DNA of 64,000 nucleotides from Micropterix aruncella (lineage: Eukaryota > Arthropoda > Insecta > Lepidoptera > Micropterigidae): assembly GCA_944548615.1 (NCBI GenBank), contig OX155955.1, forward strand, positions 5,724,517-5,788,516, read 5' to 3'. Of this stretch, positions 41,425 to 64,000 are shown piece after piece. The translations under genes were made by a program, and so were the position numbers. Positions within the stretch are counted from its first letter, which is position 1, and each line of letters starts with the position of its first letter. The notes below the pieces were generated by a model. That model saw only the letters and a list, made by a program, of their open reading frames with translations, was not told where the DNA came from and made no database searches.

Positions 41425-42330
41425 TCAGCAGAGGTTATCCACAGCGGGATTTCCGCTGTCAAAAGCCCCCACTTCGTCCGCAGCGTTCTGGAGAACAGTT
41501 AGCAGTGATGCAATAGATGCTGAAGCTAGGGAAGGCGACGTAGAGTATTTAGATTGGATGTTGAGAACTTTTTGTTCTGCATCCTTCAATGTACGAATGT
41601 AATGTACGAATGCTAGAGAAGGGGTTCCTGTGGGGATTATTGAGGCAACTGCCGTTGCTTGAGGGGAAATATTCCCAAGTGAAACTCGGGGAAGGGCTAG
41701 CTGGAGGAGGGGGAGACAGAAGCACTTTTCTTTTTTTATTACCGCTCGTATTCGTATTCGGGGCCTATACGGAGTCCTTTCCACGGATACTCTGGGGATT
41801 GGGGTAAACGAAGAAACAACTGAGGTAAACAATGGTTTCTTGGGGCACTTTGATGCGGCATCAAAATATGATATATTGTCCGTAGACATAAGATGCTTGA
41901 TTTTCTTCTGTCTGACATATTACTCGCATGAAAAGTTATTGGCGAAGTGATCTTGTGACCTACAGTTGTCCTCCGACTTGCATTCTGTGCCAGTGTGCTC
42001 ACCTGCACACTTAAAACATCGTGGGGTCTTAGCCTGGCAAGATACGCGGCTATTACCAAGACGGCAGCAGTTAAGGCACTGTATGACCGGGAGAGCGTAG
42101 GCTTCTACTAGAAGTGAGTTGTAAAAAAGGTAAATCTTTTCCGGTAACCTGTGGCCTTCAAAAGTAACGACGATAGAGCGGAAGGGCTTCCACACTGGCT
42201 CGCCGTTAGATTTATCCCTATAATTAAGGCGGAGCACTCTGTGAACACGAATGCTGTTACACTCGTTGAAACCGTCAACAATGTCTTGCTCTGATAAAGA
42301 AGGTGCTCTGATAAAGAGGGGGTTGTCCAA
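41425..42330 (-). pseudogene. LINE A ORF1, zinc-knuckle and C-terminal part
   Basis: Reads LSEQDIVDGFNECNSIRVHR and VPVWKPFRS-like residues, then three Cys/His knuckles: CLNCCRLGNSRVSC, in which the expected His is Asn, CFKCAGEHTGTEC and CRSQDHFANNFSC. After a frame change (41889) it continues to a Ser/Thr-rich C-terminus ending at 41425. This is the nucleic-acid-binding gag-like protein of I-type LINEs. The lost His in knuckle 1 is probably a decay mutation. Confidence 0.88.
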
Positions 42331-43012
42331 CGTTGTCCAACGCTACAGTGTGAACGGTACAAGCTCCGGTTAAATTATTTTATTTTTAGTGTTAAAAGTG
42401 GAAATTTCATTAATTTACCTTTATTATTAAATGGACGGTGACAGCACAGTTGCGACGAAACAGAATCACCGATTAATTACAACACAGTGAGTGGTATTTG
42501 CACTTCAAATTATTGATAACTATTCATAACGGAAGAGATTTGAAATCGAACCGGATCTTTTGGCACAAATAATCACGAACTTGATATTTTTTCCGATATT
42601 ACGGAACAAAACAATTCGTAAACAAAGAACTGCACAGCTCTATGTCATCTGTCAACGGCGACCGAAGAAAAACGAAAGATTTCATATCACACTACATTTC
42701 ACAACATTTATCTTTTTTCCCAAACCACTGGTAACTCGCAAATAGCGGTTCTCTATAATTTGGAGACGATTTAACATTATTTGTTTATAATACATAAACA
42801 GCGACTAGCATCTAAACAACGCGACGGCCATTTTTCTCAACTAATATTAGACTACCCACATTATATATCGTATGCGGAACGGACGAACGGATGAGAAAAA
42901 TTGTTATTACACCAACGATTGCAAACTGTATTCCGTTACGTATTAATTATACAGAAAATATACGTAAGTAAAAAAAATTCGTACATAAAGAGAAAAAAAA
43001 ATAATAATATTA

Positions 43013-44464
<1,452 letters not shown>

Positions 44465-47400
44465 CTCCTCGGTGGAGGAGAACATAAACAAGGATAGTAT
44501 AGAAATGACGATATGCCAAACACGACACAAAACTTTTAGCGAAAATCAAGGGGTCAAAGAAAATGAACATTTTACGATGCAAGCAGATGATAAGGAATTA
44601 AACAGTAAAAAGCAGCTTGGAATCATGCATTTGAATATATAAGGAATAAATAAAAAACATCTAAGCATAGAGATCGTCCTTGAAAAATACCATATTCACG
44701 TGGCCTGCCTAACAGAGCATTGGATGCAGACAAATAACATCAATTTACTACATATTAACCGTTTCAAACTTGCAAGCTATTTTTGTCGAAAAGATCACAT
44801 AAGAGGCGGTAGCTGTATCATGGTCAAAAATGAGATAAATGTCAAAACCAGGGATGATATAACATCATTATCCGTAGAACGAAACACGGAAATATCCTGT
44901 GTAGAAATTACACAACAGAAATATGTCATTGTTTGTATTTATAGGGTACCGAACAGTGACTTTAACGTGTTCATGTCTCGCCTCGAATCGATTATGGACA
45001 AACTCTCAAACTCCTCCAAGCAGATTGTGGTGTGTGGTGATTTTAACGTTAATATCCTAGAAAACTCAGGCAATAGCAATAAGCTAAGAGACTCTTTTAC
45101 ATCATGTGGCTTTACAATGGCATTTAATACTCCAACCAGGATTAATGGACTCAGTGCGACCTGCATCGATAACGTATTTTATAGAACGGCAAATTTTTGC
45201 TATATTGATAATGTAATTACACCCTTTTCTGACCATAATGCTCAGATGATCCATTTAGAATCAAATTTGACGAACCCAAACAGTAAGCATGTGTGGAAAA
45301 GACAATTCGGCTTTAACGCTATTAACTCATTTATTAGACTATTAACTAAAGAATGCTTTACTACTGATTCATTAGACCCAAATTCTGACTATGACAATTT
45401 TATAAAAGTTTTTAATCGTCATTTTGAAGCTTGCTTTCCCTCGAAATACAGACTAGTGTCAACAAAAGGCGGTACGCCTTCTTGGATTGATAATGAGCTT
45501 AGAAACGATCTAGGAAAACTTCAAATTCTGCAGGATAATTTAAATCAGAACACAAATTCATTACTTAAGGACTATTATACGAACTGTAAACAAAAATATG
45601 ACAAAGCAGTAGTAGCGGCTAAGAAAAATACTATAGAAGAAGAGATTAAGCAGTCGAATAACAAAACCAAAACTATGTGGAGTATCATCAATAGAGAGGG
45701 GAGAAATATTTCAAGTAAGGCAAATGAACCTATTCAATTACTTCACAATGGTTCTAAAGTCTCTGATCCTACAAAAACGGCAAATATACTCAATGAATAT
45801 TTTATAAACGCTGTTAAACGCATGACAAATTCTCCTAGTTTATCCTCTTCAACAATTGTAGGTGAGATACCAGCATCAATACTGTTGCATCCTATAACTT
45901 CCATTGAATTTGATAAGGCCTTGAATGGCATCAAAACAAAAACATCAATGGATATCTGGGCACACTCGATTAAATTAATAAAGAATATAGCACCAACGAT
46001 TTCCAACACCTTGAGGTCTATTTTTAATAATTGTATGAAACAAGGTGTGTTCCCAAATCTAATGAAAATAGCAAAGATAGTACCAGTTTTTAAAAAAGGG
46101 AACAAAACTGATCCTGAAAATTACAGGCCAATTTCACTGCTTCCAGCTTTCTCTAAAATTTTCGAAAAAATTTTATATAACAGGCTATATCTATTCGCAA
46201 ATAAATTCGATATACTAAATAAATATCAATATGGTTTTAGGAAAAATATGTCCACCACCTCGGCGATTTCGGAGATGGTAAATTTCATTATCGACACTTT
46301 TGAAAATTCTTCCCAACCCGTGGCAGTTTTTTGTGACCTATCCAAAGCGTTTGATTCGGTTGACCACGAAATACTGCTCAATAAATTAAACAGTTATGGG
46401 ATTCGGGGCAAAGCCAATAATATGATGAAGTCCTACTTAACAGGCCGGTCACAGGTAGTAGAAATAGATGGATTTAGATCTACACCGCAACCGATATCCT
46501 GCGGAGTTCCCCAGGGATCGATTCTTGGTCCATTATTATTTTTATTTTTTATTAATGATATAGGCAATTGCTTGCCAGCCTACACCAAAACGTTACTCTA
46601 TGCGGATGATACAAGTTTCCTGTTTCACGATAACAATCTTAACGACCTAATGACCAATGCCAATCATGCGTTAAACCTAGCAAGTTCATGGTTCACAGAG
46701 AATAATCTCTTGCTTAATGCAAAAAAAACCATAACTATGCACTTCTCCTCAAAATATAAATCGTCTGCTATACCATTTAATATAACTCTAGACAACAGTA
46801 CTCTAGAATTAAGCAAATCGACAAAGTTCCTAGGTATCGTGATCGATCATCATCTTAGCTGGAACATCCATATTAATGAACTGTGTAGTGCGCTTTCTTC
46901 GGCAATATATGCGATAAAAAAAATTAAATTCTTAGCTGGTGAAATCGCTGCATTAACTGCGTACCATGCCTGTTTCCATTCTAAAATGACTTATGGTATA
47001 CTGATATGGGGGAATGCCACAGACAGTTCTAGGGTTTTCATTTTACAGAAAAGTGCACTAAGAGCAATTGCAGGAGTATCCCGTGACACACACTGCGAAC
47101 CATATTTTCTTAAGTACAAAATACTGACTTTTACGTCTCAATATATTTTACAATGTCTACTCTATGCTAAATCAAATATTAACGAACAAGAGGTAAACGG
47201 GAATATGCACTCCCACAATACACGCAGACGTGATGACGTTATCCTGCCTAAAGTACGCCTTACGCAGACACAAAAGTCCTTTGGATATTTGAGCTATAAG
47301 CCCTTTAACCAGCTACCACTCTCCACAAGAAAGATGGAAACAAAGGCGTTTAAAAGATTTATTAAACAAAAGCTACAATCCACACATGCTTTCTATAAGC

Positions 47401-47912
47401 TGGGTGATGTTTTTGAGCATGCCAATTCCTTCAAATGGGAATAACATTAATATGTAACTTTCAGGTACCTCATTTTAGTTCTTATTGTTTAATAATAATA
47501 TTATGAATTTAATATTTAATATGTAGATTACAATGTGTAATGTAACATACCTGATCATATACATACGTTGTTTTTTCCAATTTTGTTTTGATACTTCCTA
47601 TTGTGTGATTATTTTTTGTATAAAGTGCTTGATGACTATTAATATTCGTATAATAATCTATTTTATATGTATACTCATGTACATGGATTCAGCTCTATTT
47701 TTTTATTTTTTTTTTATTTTATTTGTCTGCCGTGTAAAGCCGACTTTAGTCAACGCTATTGTCGAATTAATATTTATGCTTTAATCGTTTTATATCTACA
47801 TTTAAACTGACGAATTCTAATATGCGATAATTAGCTTTAATTCATAATTCATGCTTTTATTGTATATTCTGAATAAATAAATTGAATACTGAATACTGAA
47901 TACTGAATACAG

Positions 47913-48409
47913 AAGTATCAATACCTCTTATTAAGCCGTTTCTGAAAGTTGCGTACGTTGGAATGTACGCATTTAGTTGCTTCTTTTTAAAAAAATAATG
48001 TGGTAAATGCGTTTGCCTCTTTGCCGGATTTAAACGCGATTTCGACCCGGTTGCGGCCTATCTTCTTGAGGTTTTCAATTCCTCGGACCTTTTGGTCAAA
48101 GATGGCTTTGCCTAGGGCAATGGGGTTGATCGTGCGATTACTCGACTTATCGTCTTCCTCGCCGGTGCGGGTTGGTGGCTCGAATTGAACGTAGACAATA
48201 TATGGCCCTGAGGCATTTATTTGGTACAGGTTTGCCGTTTCAGGTACTTTCTTCGTGGGCGGGGAGGACTGCACCTCCACCGTTACAGCCACGTCTTGTA
48301 GAGTGTCCATAATCTCCGTAGGGACCAGATCATTATTTGCGTCGATAGCACTGTTAGAGTTTGACGGGGCCAGAGGCAGTGCCTCTGACCCCCCCTTCGC
48401 ACACTCCAT
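47913..48409 (-). pseudogene. LINE A ORF1, N-terminal part
   Basis: Starts with MECAKGGSEALPL at 48409 and runs through PYIVYVQFEPP, GRNRVEIAFKSGKEANAF to a frameshift in a T/A homopolymer at about 47990. It then continues as KKKQLNAYIPTYATFRNGLI and GIDTS, where LINE B interrupts it. The RRM-like block and AYIP motif are typical of I-type ORF1. The remainder of ORF1 lies 5.5 kb to the left. Confidence 0.88.
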
Positions 48410-48708
48410 ACTGCAACCACCGCTTGTATTTTTTGGGCATAATTACCAAAAAATAATTAAAAAGTAAATTATAAACAGTATTGTGGGGTAGGTAAAAGGA
48501 TAGACTTAACCAACCCACTAATTGCACGCTGGCAAAATAAAACTATTCTTACTTACTTACCGATGGCACGAACACAGAACGAATATATAAAACACAGATT
48601 CACAAACACAGTTAGGTTTTAAACACAGTTAGAAGGATTCACGGAGCGACGACACAACCCAAAAGGAAACCACGTCTACCCCGTTAGTCGGTTCTAGCAA
48701 GAGTCTCA

Positions 48709-49429
48709 CTGCTTTTAACCATAACACCAAAACACCCATCTTACGCCACAAATAACAACATGGGCTACGAGTGACTCTAAAATTATTATTAATTGCTAGC
48801 AACTCATTGAATATAAAACAAATATATCAGCCATTTGTCTGCAATGATATCTGAATGCCAATTAAACTATAAGAACTCTAAAAGGTACGAAATTTAACCA
48901 AATACTCCTGCGGTGGCCTCATTCGTTTGCCTTGTCATAAAATCTAAAAGTCATAATTTATTACTGGTCACAAACAATACACTATAAATATATTAAAATG
49001 CTAAATGGCCCTATAAGCAACGACCTATTTTAGCGTTATTATGACTACTGTTACAACTTTTAAATGCTATGCTCTTTTGTTATTTGATATTTCAGTATGC
49101 TCAATAATCGGTTTTTGCCAATTGGCCAATTTATGACCAAAATGGCTACTAGGCAAGTTCTAAAACCTAGGACCTCTAAAATTGTTACTTGAGTGGGGGG
49201 GTAGTTGTCACCTCCTTTAAATAGCCCATTAGCCATCGCGCTTCCAGTATAGTGGAATAAGTAAACTTTCCAAAACTGTTAACCAGAGAGCGAGGGAGCT
49301 CCACTAGCTTGCCAGTGACTTCGCTCTTTGAGAAGGCGTTTGCTGGTCGGTGGCTTAACTGGACATGTAAATTGATTACGTCTCTAAGTCGTTGAGACTC
49401 ATCTCAGTGTGACAAGATGACAAGATCGT
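48709..49429. other. Upstream region of unit 2, continued
   Basis: Aligns with unit 1 from about 5390 to 6490 but without the MITE of 5517-5936. It includes cctgcggtggcctcattcg and the tagcccattagcc block. No gene is seen. Confidence 0.5.
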
Positions 49430-50120
49430 TATAGTTCGCCCGTAACTTCCTAACGGTTCCGCGCAGCTTGGTGGTATTGGCCATCTTTGTGTTATCTGGT
49501 CTGCCCAACTCACGGTTCAAATCCCATCCGGGAGCCTCCTCGAAGAGGGAGGGTTGGGATCTCTGCCTGCTGCTGTAACCTGCAGTCGGAGGCGGTTGGG
49601 ATCAGAAATGCGGATTTGGGGGAACACCTCTGGCCGAAATGGTTGTTTCAGCCATTCTTACGTAATCCGGTAAATAACCAGGGGATCTGGAAACATGTGT
49701 CTCCTAAATAGCGGGGGTAGCTGTTGACCTGGCGTCACCTATCCTTAGAAACGATCCGATGACCACCCGACCTCGATTGACCTTGACGGGCAAGGGGCGC
49801 AACGGATCCGCGAATTTAATTACCGCAAACGTCAGGTAGAGGCCGCGCAAGCGTACTCAAATCCGTGACCAGACCGAAGGACGGAGAAATCCTTCCAAAT
49901 CTGGTATTAAGGTCATGAGGTCAGCGCGCTGGTTTAACTTCCCAGTGCTCGCAGTAAGGCGTTGGACTCTTACGGGCATGTTGGACTCTTACTGTGTTGT
50001 CCCTAAGTCTCTGCGTTCACTCAATGGGAGAAAGAATAATTTGATATCATTATAACTTCCTCCGTAGGTTCGTCCGTAGTAGTTGACTACTCTCAAGTTC
50101 GCTCGCAGGATTGACAATCT
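49430..50120 (+). repeat. tRNA-derived SINE-like repeat, unit 2 copy
   Basis: Counterpart of 6490-7175. The B box is more complete here (cacggttcaaatcccatccg, 49511-49530), about 50 bp after an A-box-like cagcttggtggtattgg. The body carries ggaggcggttgggatcag and aggtagaggccgcgcaagcg. Confidence 0.55.
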
Positions 50121-51220
50121 GACGAACGCGGCAATATTACTGAAAGTTAGTCGTGCGTAGTTTGGTGCGTAGAGCAGTGGGACAATTACAGATTTATGTT
50201 TTACTCAATCCAAAGCGACCTTGTAGAAGCCACGCGTTTTTCGTGGAACACTTTATAAGAAATCGATACTAACGAATAAAATCGCTTAAGTTCAATCTCA
50301 GTTGCTCCAAATTATTAAAAATATGACAAGACAAAACCTATTTAAGAAGGCACTTTTTATGAGTTATTTTTTCTAAAATTTAGTGATAATTTAGAAAATA
50401 TCACTAATTTGGGGGTCATATATAATTTTCCATAATTTTTACAAAAACTTCGTTTACATAGAAATTAGGTGTTCGGAAATTTTGAAATAAATGGACGTAC
50501 TCATTAAGAAGATCGATTTTATAATCAATCATGGTCGTAATGCGATTATACGCGATAAAACAATATAAAGTAAATAACAAATCAAAAATGTTGTGTCCTT
50601 TTTACTCGAAGAATATTTAAACCTCGTTCACCTATATGTTGTTTCTAATTCCCATTCACCGCTTGAATTCAACAACTTTGACATGTTACTTTTAATATTA
50701 TATATGTAGGTAGTTGTTTCGAGATAAATTGCGATTAGTCAATGATTCACACTCACACTCCACACAGCTTGGAGATTTTTTTCACAACTTTAAAATGCGT
50801 CATTCTGCATAAGCGAATATTTTACTACACGAGTTCAAGGCGAGCAGTTGCCTAGATTTACGAACTTCGCTAGGAGACAAACATGTGAAAATGCCACAAG
50901 TAGAAATTTGAGTCTTAACTATATTTGCTCAAATGTTGAAAGGGAAGGGGAAGTTGGGGGGGGGGGGGGAGGTATTCTCTTAAATACTGAAGGCGGCGCC
51001 AAGCGTCAAAGAACGCAAATTTAAATACGAGAGGCTTTTGCCAATAAGCGATGCGACGCTGTTTACTTTGCGCGCGACTGGTTTTCTATAGGTAGATAGA
51101 TATTTTGCTACATGCCCCATGGACGTGCTTTTTGCAAGAGAGCAGTATTAAAATGTATGTTATTCGATTTAGATTCTACTAAGGCGTGCTGGCAAACAAA
51201 GTACACACATATTTATTTGT
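50121..51220. other. Non-coding upstream region, unit 2
   Basis: Counterpart of 7176-8296, including the poly-G run at about 50957-50968. No gene recognised. Confidence 0.5.
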
Positions 51221-51227
51221 AATATTA

Positions 51228-51310
51228 ATAATAATATTAAACTCTTTATTTGCACTTTTTAAAATACAAAAAGGCAACTTATTGCCACATGGCAATATCT
51301 TGCTACTAAA
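51228..51310 (-). mobile_element. LINE 3-prime tail remnant, unit 2 copy
   Basis: Same as 8297-8385: aaactctttatttgcac, acaaaaaggcaac and the ttgccacatggcaat hairpin. Here the hairpin is perfect, whereas unit 1 has one mismatch. Confidence 0.6.
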
Positions 51311-51386
51311 CTAATCAACGTGCAGTGGTACATGCGCGCGTTGTGGATATAAAGAATATTATAGGCGAAGAGGCAGCGTCAAAAAA

Positions 51387-51545
51387 ATGCAAGAGTTTTG
51401 TAAAAGCTGATACTTTCAGATCGGACAGTATTGTAGCCGTAGGATGCTGGGGTAGAGCTAGCAGGCCAGACTCTGGACACCTGGCGTCAAAATACTGTCT
51501 GATGTTAAAGTATCACCTTTCGAAAACTCTTGCACTTGATTGTCG
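51387..51545. repeat. Inverted repeat upstream of copy 2
   Basis: Counterpart of 8454-8612: atgcaagagttttgtaaaag...gatactttcag and the inverted gaaagt/aaagtatcacc...aaaactcttgca. Both arms are retained. Confidence 0.65.
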
Positions 51546-51652
51546 CTGGCTCTCCAACTATTGAACAAATAATGATTTACCAATTCATGGATTCAGTGAT
51601 TTATCATCAAGTATTAAACAAATATGTAATTTATTAATTCAGTGAAGTGACA

Positions 51653-62479
<10,827 letters not shown>

Positions 62480-63059
62480 GTAAGTAGGATGAACATAAAC
62501 ATTTTAAAGAAAGATAGCTAAAAAAGAAGCAATTTGAAATAAATGCTTGCCTACAGGGGTTCAAAAGGTTTTATTGGTGGAGAACGAGTGTATCACTGTT
62601 AAAAACAGTGTAGGCACCAACCTCGAAAAGGCAAGAGAACTTTGTAGACCTGTGCTATGTAGACTCTTGCTTCACCTGTCTGTGCTTGTGAACATCGGTT
62701 AACAAAGAAAGTACACACTAACCAATATAAGTCGTTATCTTTCATTCATTATTATTTCATAGCCGAAAAGAACCTTTACCTATACTAACCCATGTGGAGA
62801 AGTCACTTTGCACACAAAAAATCTACTTCGTTGAGCAAACTACTGTGCGTAGTTAAAAAAAATCGATCCTGGGCGGGTCCTCAAAAAAGCGGGTGATCAA
62901 TCCTCAAAAGATACTCTTTGAGGATTGAGGGTTCATGCTCCCCATTCTCAATCTCCAAAATAGGTTTAACTCTCCCCCTCCCCCCAAGATTTCTGATAAG
63001 TTGTCAGGGGCACCCTGCATACGAATTTAGAAGATTTATAGGTTTCATTGATGAATTAA

Positions 63060-63655
63060 AAAAAAAATACGTGTGGCACTCGGGGACTGCCGCGGTAAAG
63101 CTATTGCATAGCATTTTTAACAACTTATGCAATTATAATTATTTATTTATTTTATTTTTTCTGATAACTGCGCTCTATCGGAAAACGTTGAAATTATTCC
63201 GAATCATTTGCGGCTGCGAAAGCAAATGATTCGGAATAATTTAAACGTCTTCCGATAGAGCGCCGCGCATGAATTTTTTAATCGATAAAGCAAAAAAACC
63301 GGATTATTCGAAAAAAATCGTAGATAAAAAGATAGATAATTTAATTATCTTTAAAATGGTGCAGGTTTCATAATAATACGCCAGATAGTATTTGCGTAGT
63401 AGTCGTTTTTGTGTTCGGTTAGACCTAATTTCACAAATTAATTACACTATGTAATATAAACAAAATCTAAAATATTCAAAGCTAAGAATATTAGGAAAAT
63501 GTTCTTGTTTAACATATATTTTTTTCGAATCGTAAGCAGTACTCGTTTAGACGTAATTATCAGTTTAAAATCATTAATTTTCGCTAAGAAATTTCTTCAT
63601 TCGGTCACCGCGCTGGCCTACTAGGCCCGCAATAAAAGCTATGCAATAGCTTAAA
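63060..63655. mobile_element. Hairpin-bearing insertion after exon 5 of copy 2
   Basis: Absent from copy 1 (compare 14090-14120). Near the left edge it reads ggactgccgcggtaaagc and attgcatagc, echoed inverted near the right edge as gctatgcaatagctt. Inside lies a hairpin with about 40-bp arms (63171-63212 and 63223-63264; cggaaaacgtt...ccgaatcatttgc). No coding frame. Superfamily unknown. Confidence 0.65.
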
Positions 63656-63888
63656 AATTAACCCTTCTGAAGTGTTTCATTCGATACAAAATTTGAAACT
63701 TTCCATCTCTTTGAAGTTATTAATAAAAGTAATGCTGTAGTATCTACATGACTTATCTATAACAATGTATTTGTTTAGTTCAGAGTGGATCCTAATTAAC
63801 AAACGACATTCAGCAGTCCATTAGTGCTCTATATTTCTAAAATAATTACATGTTAGCTGAAAATTCAGTGGTGAACTATATACTTGGT

Positions 63889-64000
63889 CCGTCCGAAAAG
63901 TAAGTTGAATAAGTCCAGCAAAAAGACTCATTGCAGATCCTTCAAAGTAGTTTCCTAAAATCCTTCAAAGTAGCTTTCTTCCGCGTCGGAACACCGGCGC
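63889..64000 (-). mobile_element. mariner relic, unit 2 copy, cut by window edge
   Basis: ttggtccgtccgaaaagtaa to cgtcggaacaccggcgc matches 14339-14455 in intron 5 of copy 1. The same insertion at the same place shows it predates the duplication. Confidence 0.85.

Overview
This is an AT-rich insect nuclear genome window. Lepidoptera is my best guess, from the mix of short and long introns, the LINE 3-prime tails carrying a gccatgtggc hairpin, and abundant piggyBac, hAT, mariner, RTE and CR1-like repeats. I have no marker that proves the order. There is no bacterial operon, CRISPR array or clear RNA gene.

The only host gene I can support is a class I alpha-1,2-mannosidase (glycoside hydrolase family 47), present twice in head-to-tail tandem on the + strand. 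Copy 1 is complete: ten coding exons between 8725 and 27613, 523 residues, all GH47 active-site and calcium-site residues present, and a cleavable-looking signal peptide instead of the usual Golgi type II membrane anchor. Copy 2 starts at 51653. Its first five coding exons lie in the window (to 62479) and the rest lies beyond the right edge. It keeps the same intron phases and nearly identical exon lengths but differs from copy 1 mostly by amino-acid-changing substitutions.

Homology between the two units begins abruptly at 4347 and 35644, which looks like the junction of a tandem duplication with a unit of about 31.3 kb. Comparing the units gives empty sites that date insertions. An I-type LINE (36717 to about 48708, antisense, 12-bp target duplication) entered the upstream part of unit 2, and a CR1-like LINE (about 42365-47912) then entered the first one's ORF1. 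Unit 2 also gained a (TA)n-flanked fold-back element in intron 1, several LINE pieces and a TA-flanked MITE in intron 2, and a hairpin-bearing insert after exon 5. Unit 1 gained a hAT element with a clean 8-bp duplication in intron 5 and a palindromic MITE upstream.

Layout: 1-4346 repeats (SINE-like, hAT, LINE tail); 4347-8724 upstream part of unit 1; 8725-27613 mannosidase copy 1 with transposon-filled introns; 27614-35643 intergenic repeats (pogo-like element, SINE-like repeat, RTE, Harbinger transposase relic, an unidentified acidic ORF and an array of AAGGTCA motifs); 35644-51652 upstream part of unit 2 with the nested LINEs; 51653-64000 mannosidase copy 2, partial. No other host protein gene was recognised. 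All transposon genes seen are broken.
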